This document shows, piece by piece, positions 63,809-64,000 of a stretch of DNA of 64,000 nucleotides (the stretch's first letter is position 1; each line of letters begins with the position of its first letter). The DNA comes from Imbricaverruca yamaguchii (Eukaryota; Arthropoda; Thecostraca; Neoverrucidae). Below the pieces are notes generated by a model that had not been told where the DNA came from, did no database searches, and saw only the letters and a program-made list of their open reading frames with translations. The stretch lies in contig JAOTOL010001375.1 in assembly GCA_034440575.1 (NCBI GenBank), positions 1 to 64,000 of the forward strand, given 5' to 3'. The translations under genes were made by a program, and so were the position numbers.

Positions 63809-64000
63809 CTGGAAGGTGGTGGTTGTGTCATCACGCAACACCTGACGCGCCTGCATCCACCCGAGCAACGCTTGGTCGGAGAGGCGGGGGAAGGTCCTGG
63901 GGACGGCGTTCAGCGTGCGTCCGTGTGGGACCGCCACGCACATCGTCTGAGAAGGGAAACAAGGCCCGGCATAATCGAATCACTGGCTTGAAACCGATAA
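63809..64000 (-). other. HNF4: Upstream HNF4 intron, runs off the window
   Basis: No further exon was recognised. Zinc finger 1 and the N-terminus must lie beyond 64000. Confidence 0.7.

Overview
The window is animal nuclear DNA, most likely arthropod. Its genes have introns, and it carries CR1-type LINEs, a Penelope-like element, palindromic Tc1/mariner-type elements, and many minisatellites and microsatellites. The HNF4 ligand-binding domain looks arthropod-like (for example [11 protein letters not shown] and an ISDKQLAT stretch before it) but is clearly diverged. A fast-evolving lineage such as a crustacean would fit, but I cannot fix the taxon from sequence alone.

Two host genes are well supported, and they converge tail to tail. 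GINS3 (PSF3, a subunit of the CMG replicative helicase) is complete on the + strand at 6011-8873: four exons with matching phases and 204 codons plus stop. HNF4 (nuclear receptor family 2A) runs on the - strand from 63808 down to its stop at 11992. Eight exons cover the second DBD zinc finger, the hinge, the whole ligand-binding domain with AF-2, and a Pro/His/Gln-rich F domain. All seven introns have GT-AG ends and compatible phases. The 5' exons, including zinc finger 1, lie beyond position 64000. About 80% of the window is HNF4 intron.

Layout: 1-3122 CR1 LINE copy A (- strand); 4362-4912 a 287-bp tandem duplication; 6011-8873 GINS3, with a tRNA-derived SINE head in its last intron; 9.9-10.2 kb a LINE tail relic; 11992-17843 the four 3' exons of HNF4; 17.8-35.8 kb a large HNF4 intron with minisatellites (52-, 34-, 36-, 36- and 62-bp periods), one of the 36-bp arrays lying inside a 56-bp TIR-bounded element; 35.7-41.0 kb three HNF4 exons closely flanked by (TGTC)n, (GTGA)n and a 56-bp repeat that copies a splice donor; 41-63.7 kb a 22.7-kb HNF4 intron with an inverted-repeat complex split by CR1 copy B, a hammerhead-like inverted element with a 16-bp target-site duplication (53.0-53.35 kb), a palindromic mariner-type element (56.3-56.7 kb), CR1 copy C (58.1-60.3 kb) and a degenerate Penelope-like RT (62.3-63.5 kb); 63714-63808 the HNF4 DBD exon.

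The host genes are ordinary conserved genes. The unusual material is structural: splice sites caught inside tandem repeats in HNF4, clusters of the nuclear-receptor half-site AGGTCA in HNF4 introns, the TIR-bounded minisatellite carrying regularly spaced CTGATCAG palindromes, and the fold-back elements.
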